Below, one piece after another: positions 60,183-64,000 of a stretch of DNA of 64,000 nucleotides. The stretch covers positions 17,909,001 through 17,973,000 of the forward strand of contig NC_059382.1 of NCBI RefSeq assembly GCF_019703515.2, written 5' to 3'. The notes beneath the pieces were generated by a model. The model did no database searches and had not been told where the DNA came from. It saw nothing but the letters and a program-made list of their open reading frames with translations. A program made the position numbers and the translations under genes. The stretch comes from Myxocyprinus asiaticus. Taxonomy: Eukaryota > Chordata > Actinopteri > Cypriniformes > Catostomidae. The stretch's first letter is position 1; every line of letters begins with the position of its first letter.

Positions 60183-60875
60183 TCATGACAGCGCATCCGC
60201 TGCGGTGTTGAGGTCGCCCGGGATGTGAGTGGCTCGTAGCGACTTGAGGCGCTGCTGACTCCAGAGGAGGAGGCGGTGGGTGAGTTGTGACATGCAACAG
60301 GAGCGTAGACCACCTTGACAGTTGATGTATGCTACCGTCGCTGTGTTGTCCATCCGGACCACCACGTGCTTGTCCTGGATCAATGGCCGGAACCTCTGCA
60401 GGGCGAGCAGTACTGCCAACAACTCTAGGCAGTTGATGTGCCAACGCAGCAGCGGGCCAGTCCAGGAGCCGGCGGCTGTGTGCCCGTTGCATACAGCACC
60501 CCAGCCTGTCTTGGAGGCGTCTGTTGTAACCAAGATGTGCCTGGAAACCTGCTGTAGGGGAACCCCTGCCCATAGATATGCAAGGTCAGTCCAAGGACTG
60601 AAGAGGTGGCGACAGATAGGTGTGATTGCCACGTGATGTGTCCCGTGGCACCATGCCCATCTCGGGACTCGAGTCTGAAGCCAGTGCTGAAGCGGTCTCA
60701 TATGCATCAAACCGTGCAGTGTGGCCACCGCTGAGGATGCCATATGCCCCAGGAGCCTCTGAAAAAGTTTCAGTGGAACCGCTGTCCTCTGTCTGAACAA
60801 CTTCAGACAGTTCAGCACTGACTGTGCACGCTCGTTCGTGAGGCACGCCATCATCGAGACTGAGTCCAACTCCAA
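60183..60875 (-). CDS. RT thumb and RNase H of DIRS copy E
   Basis: A 230-aa open frame covers the RT thumb/connection (LKLFQRLLGHMASSAVATLH, GLMHMRPLQHWLQTRVPRW) and a complete RNase H. The four acidic residues of the RNase H fold are all visible: TDASKTGWGA, INCLELLAVLLAL, VRMDNTATVAYIN and DLNTAADALS. This is the best preserved catalytic domain in the window. It ends at a TGA where the pol frame should continue, and it has no start codon of its own in the intact element, so it is a piece of a broken pol gene. Confidence 0.88.
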   Translation of the reverse strand: MELDSVSMMACLTNERAQSVLNCLKLFRQRTAVPLKLFQRLLGHMASSAVATLHGLMHMRPLQHWLQTRVPRWAWCHGTHHVAITPICRHLFSPWTDLAYLWAGVPLQQVSRHILVTTDASKTGWGAVCNGHTAAGSWTGPLLRWHINCLELLAVLLALQRFRPLIQDKHVVVRMDNTATVAYINCQGGLRSCCMSQLTHRLLLWSQQRLKSLRATHIPGDLNTAADALS

Positions 60876-60929
60876 ACTGAGAAAAGAGATGCTCTGAACC
60901 GGGGAGAGCTTGCTCTTTTCCCAGGTGAC

Positions 60930-61331
60930 TCAAAGCCCCAGTCGGCTGAGGTGCCGGAGCATGAGGTCCCTGTTTGCGCACAGCAACTCTTGAGAGTGAG
61001 CTAGGATTAGCCAGTTGTCGAGATAATTGAGGATGCGGATGCCCACTTCCATTAGCGGGGCAAGGGCTGCCTCTACGAACTTCGTGAAGACGCGAAGGGA
61101 CAAGGAAAGGCTGAAGGGGAGGACCTTGTACTGGTACACCTGGCCTTCGAAGGCAAACCGCAGGAAGGGTCCGTGTCAAGGTAAGACCGAGATGTGGAAG
61201 TACGCATCCTTCAGGTCTACTGCCATGAACCAATCTTGATGCCGGATGCTCGCTAGAATGCATTTTTGCATCAGCATCTTGAACGGGAGTCTGTGCAAAG
61301 CCCGGTTCAGTACTTGCAGGTCCAGGATTGC
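60930..61331 (-). pseudogene. DIRS copy E reverse transcriptase palm, broken
   Basis: In the same frame as the RNase H. RALHRLPFKMLMQKCILASI and DWFMAVDLKDAYFHISVLP (motif A Asp) are followed by TGA at 61176-61178, where copy B has CGA. Then YQYKVLPFSLSLSLRVFTKF and NYLDNWLILAHSQELLC: the active-site box is YLDN in place of YLDD (61014-61016), so the enzyme lacks a catalytic Asp. Another TGA lies at 60930-60932. The fingers are deleted at 61331. Confidence 0.9.
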
Positions 61332-61488
61332 CCAAACTCCGGGCGAGGGTGACCAAGGGAATGATCACATCGTGTGGGTGGAGACTCGCGGTGGGGTGGA
61401 GCTCGAGGTGCCACATCGAGGGGACTCGAGCCCCGTGGCCGTGCTGAGTCCAGGGACATTGAAGCACTTACCTGGCTCATGCTGCCCA

Positions 61489-62853
61489 CTATAAGATTGG
61501 CTGAGGAGGGGGGAGGAGGAATCTCATCCCCGTAGTCCACCGAAACCAATCCCACGTTGGCTTGTTTGTGCCACAGCTGGGCACACAGGGGCGGGGGGTC
61601 CGCCGCTGGAGCGCCATACCTGCAAAAATGGGATGGTGGACGGTGGTCGTGACGACGACCGTGCGCACTGGACATGTGACCCAAGAAACGAGAAAATCAC
61701 TCTTTTGTCGAACTTTTGGGTACCGCAGCCTCTTGGGCATGCGGCAAAGAATGAAACAAAAGATTCTCCTCCCGGCCCTCCATGAGGGGATGGAGTGGTC
61801 TGTTTACCAGCTCCAGAGAAGCAGGTCTCCTCGCCCCTGGGTTGCCCATCTCAGGGGCGCTTCGAAGCCTTCCTCGGGTTCTTAGTGGCTGGCCGTGAGA
61901 CGGGTGGCATCTGCTTCTTGCGTTGGGCTCCACGCTGGGGTCAGGCCACGGGGGCGGGCTTCAGCGGAGCCAGTGTTGTTGCTGCAGGAGGACGCCCTTA
62001 GCGACGAGCAGACGGGGTGCGGGATCTTGATCCGTGCCGGGGCAGGATGTGTTGTATGGCCTCCATCTGCTTCTTCACCACCGAGAACTGCTGGGCAAAG
62101 TGCTCGACGGTATCTCCGAACAGGCCAACCTGGGAGATGGGGGCATCAAGGAACCGTGCCTTGTCAGCCTCTCACATCTCAACCAAGTTGAGACAAAGGT
62201 GGCACTCCTGGACCACCAGGGTGGACATTACCTACCCGAGAGACCACGCTGTGACCTTCGTCGCCCAGAGAACGAGGTCGGTCGCCGAGCACAGTTCCTG
62301 CATCAATCCCGGGTCAGCACCACCCTCGTGCAGCTCTTTTAGCACCTTGGCTTGGTGTACTTGCAGGAGAGCCATGGCATGCAGGGCGGAGGCAGCTTGT
62401 CCAGCAGCACCGTAGGCCCTGGTCATCAGGGATGACGTAAACCTACAGGCTCTGGACGGGAGCTTAGGGTGCCCGTGCCAGGTGGCGGCGCTCTGCGGAC
62501 ACAAGTGCACCGCAAGCGCCTTTTCCACCTGGGGGATCACCGAATACCTTCTAAAATTTTCTTACAAAAGCAAGCCATGACCACAACGTTGCCATGGTCA
62601 TGTTCTCGCAATGAGGACATGACCCATCCACGAATGATGTCTCCGCGTGGGCAGTGCCCAGACACGTAAGACAGCGATTGTGGCCCTCAGAAGCGGAGAG
62701 ATAACGACCGCAACCAGGAATAACACACAAATGGAAAGACATCTTTAAAAAGATGTTCCGTGTGTGCCGCTCTTTTTGTGAATGAAAATATACACTTTTA
62801 GAATATACTCTCTTTTTTCGCTCTGCCGAAGAACCCAGGGGCGTTCTCTGCAC
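61489..62853 (-). pseudogene. Gag-like protein of DIRS copy E, deleted and frameshifted
   Basis: The N-terminal zinc-finger-like part is at 62551-62853 (CVIPGCGRYLSASEGHNRCL, GSCPHCEN). Near 62549 it jumps straight into the capsid-like domain (VHLCPQSAATWHGHPKLPSR, LHAMALLQVHQAKVLKELHE at 62232-62540), so the Ser/Pro linker is lost. The domain's end and the basic tail are scattered in other frames down to 61489. Confidence 0.8.
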
Positions 62854-62959
62854 TCCACGGGTGCAGAGGGGGAGAAGCCGCTGAAATGCGCCGTAAATCC
62901 AGCAGTTTTGATGTGCGTCTTTGGAGGGAAATTGAATTCAGTGCACTGAATACAACCGC

Positions 62960-63140
62960 TCGGCTCCAAAGAGAAAATCTGAATGAGTGGTTGCATACCA
63001 GCTCCTTTTATACCCGTATGTCCGGGGGAGTGGCATGCAAATTCCACTCGCCAATTCCCATTGGCCTTTTTTCAAAAAAGCAGAGGTGTTTGGGGCTCCC
63101 AAGAGTGACCCCTAGTGTCACTACATCGACACAATGTCGA
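62960..63140 (-). repeat. DIRS right inverted terminal repeat, copy E
   Basis: The inverted counterpart of 57630-57803. The last 20 nt before the AAC (GAGTGAGTGACAGATAGGG) lie outside the shared part and are mirrored in arm 2 of the internal complementary region. Confidence 0.88.
63006..63042 (-). promoter_or_regulatory. Octamer plus TATA promoter in the DIRS 5' repeat
   Basis: On the minus strand, ATTTGCAT (complement of ATGCAAAT, 63035-63042) lies about 23 bp upstream of TATAAAAGG (63006-63012), pointing into the Gag gene. The same pair is present in copies A, B and C; copy D has GCATAAAAGG in place of the TATA. The inverted left repeat carries the same pair pointing the other way. Confidence 0.55.
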
Positions 63141-63160
63141 GTGAGTGACAGATAGGGAAC

Positions 63161-64000
63161 CTTCTCTGGTTCATTTGAGCGCTACACTAAATTATGAAAC
63201 CAAATTAAAGAGCTCATAAAATAAAAAATAAAAATAAAAAATGTCCAGCCAGTCACGTTAGAGGTCAAGATTTTTTTTTTTTTCAGAAAAAAATCAAACG
63301 CAATTTTTTTTCATTGCTTATTTAATTTTACTTCTACCAAAATGTAGTCATGGCAGTTTGTCTAAAAGAACACAACACGTTCGGATGTCTTACGCACAAA
63401 TTACATTTGGTCGGGAGCAGGTATAAATTTTGTTCGCACCGACTAACATTCTGAAAATTCAATAACTTTCATGAATCCGAAAATTTACATCAGACCGGCT
63501 TTACGAACGATTGCTCTGCTCGTGTTTCATGAATGAGGCCCAATAAGAGTAAATAATGACAGAATTCTATGGATGTAAGCGGAATTTCCCTTCTAAATTT
63601 CCTAATAATATTTTATCAAAATTTTACTATTTGCTGTGCTCTCAGATTCCCTGTGATGGCACAAAACCTTCAAATGTCTCTGGGAATAACAACACCACTT
63701 CCCTCAGAATCAAATGCAAGCTATAGACCCCCCATTGCCATAGAGAAAGTCGAGGCAATCAAAAGAAGGAAACCAACAATTTGCTCACCCATTCTGAAAT
63801 GCAGCCAATTTTGTTTCTAGACATGCCTAACATGGCCATGTTAAAACAGATATTCAAACAAAAACATCACACAAATAACGCTTTTCCACTGCACTGCTGA
63901 AATGATTTTCTCATAGTGAAAAGAGAGTTTGCAATGAAAATAATGCATGAGCAATAAAGCAAGGGGCGTCTGCATTTGATACCACTGATTGCACAAAATC
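63161..64000. other. Non-coding DNA
   Basis: No gene or known repeat is recognised after DIRS E. An 83-codon open frame at 63569-63820 has no recognisable domain. Confidence 0.45.

Larger units (their letters stand above)
57576..63160 (-). mobile_element. DIRS-type retrotransposon, copy E (longest copy)
   Basis: AAC flanks both sides (57576-57578 and 63158-63160). Left inverted repeat about 57630-57803, internal complementary region 57852-57960, right inverted repeat about 62960-63140. On the minus strand: Gag-like pseudogene, RT (N-terminus deleted), RNase H, post-RNase H domain, tyrosine recombinase, 3' non-coding region. Relative to other copies about 0.55 kb of Gag linker is missing near 62549 and the RT fingers are missing near 61331. 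Several stops are CGA-to-TGA type changes. At 5.6 kb it is the most complete copy here. Confidence 0.95.

Noticed and set aside
60586..61467. 293-aa minus-strand open frame over DIRS E RT
   Set aside because: It is in the wrong frame. The RT palm, thumb and RNase H motifs lie in the frame of 60930-61139 and 60183-60875.
1..64000. CRISPR arrays, prokaryotic operons, plasmid or phage functions
   Set aside because: Repeat spacing is not CRISPR-like, and all coding content belongs to eukaryotic transposable elements.

Overview
The window looks like non-coding, repeat-rich chromosomal DNA of a teleost fish, most likely a cyprinid. The evidence is the repeat content: Tc1-like transposons with CACTATATTGCC ends, Angel-type short inverted-repeat elements starting TTAAAGG(G/A)ATAGTTCACCC, L1/Tx1-clade LINEs, tyrosine-recombinase retrotransposons of the DIRS type, hAT-like elements, and long (TA)n, (CA)n and (TTA)n runs. 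I found no exon of a host protein-coding gene, no rRNA or tRNA gene, no CRISPR array and no prokaryotic signal. Every coding region I can recognise belongs to a transposable element, and every one is broken.

Layout: 1-2.9 kb, unique-looking DNA with one Angel-type element. 2.9-4.2 kb, a Tc1-like transposon with both ends. 4.8-8.25 kb, DIRS copy A. 9.07-16.15 kb, a long LINE insertion (LINE1) carrying an internal 650-bp duplication around an unrelated 0.7-kb element. 16.2-20.1 kb, an LTR-like element split by DIRS copy B. 20-28.8 kb, mostly unique DNA with an Angel-type element split by a hAT-like element. 28.9-30.0 kb, a second, truncated Tc1-like copy. 30.6-40.1 kb, a three-deep nest: a long LTR-like element split by LINE2, itself split by DIRS copy C. 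40-45.6 kb, unique DNA plus a hAT-like end. 45.6-50.9 kb, DIRS copy D. 50.9-57.5 kb, unique DNA, a MITE, an LTR-like element, a deleted Tc1 derivative and a BED-type zinc-finger exon of a hAT-like element. 57.6-63.2 kb, DIRS copy E, the longest copy.

The five DIRS copies are the most informative part. All lie on the minus strand and have inverted terminal repeats with different tips. Each carries an internal complementary region whose two arms are the reverse complements of the two element tips. Four of the five are flanked on both sides by the trinucleotide AAC, and the complement GTT sits at the arm junction in three copies. This is the arrangement expected if a circular DNA intermediate was integrated by the element's tyrosine recombinase. 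The order of parts, read on the minus strand, is Gag-like zinc-finger/capsid protein, reverse transcriptase, RNase H, a conserved post-RNase H domain, tyrosine recombinase, internal complementary region. Each copy lacks a different internal block. No copy can supply all functions, and catalytic residues are lost in several. LINE1 and LINE2 are also dead: they share one 32-nt deletion through the reverse-transcriptase active site, so they probably descend from a source that already carried it.
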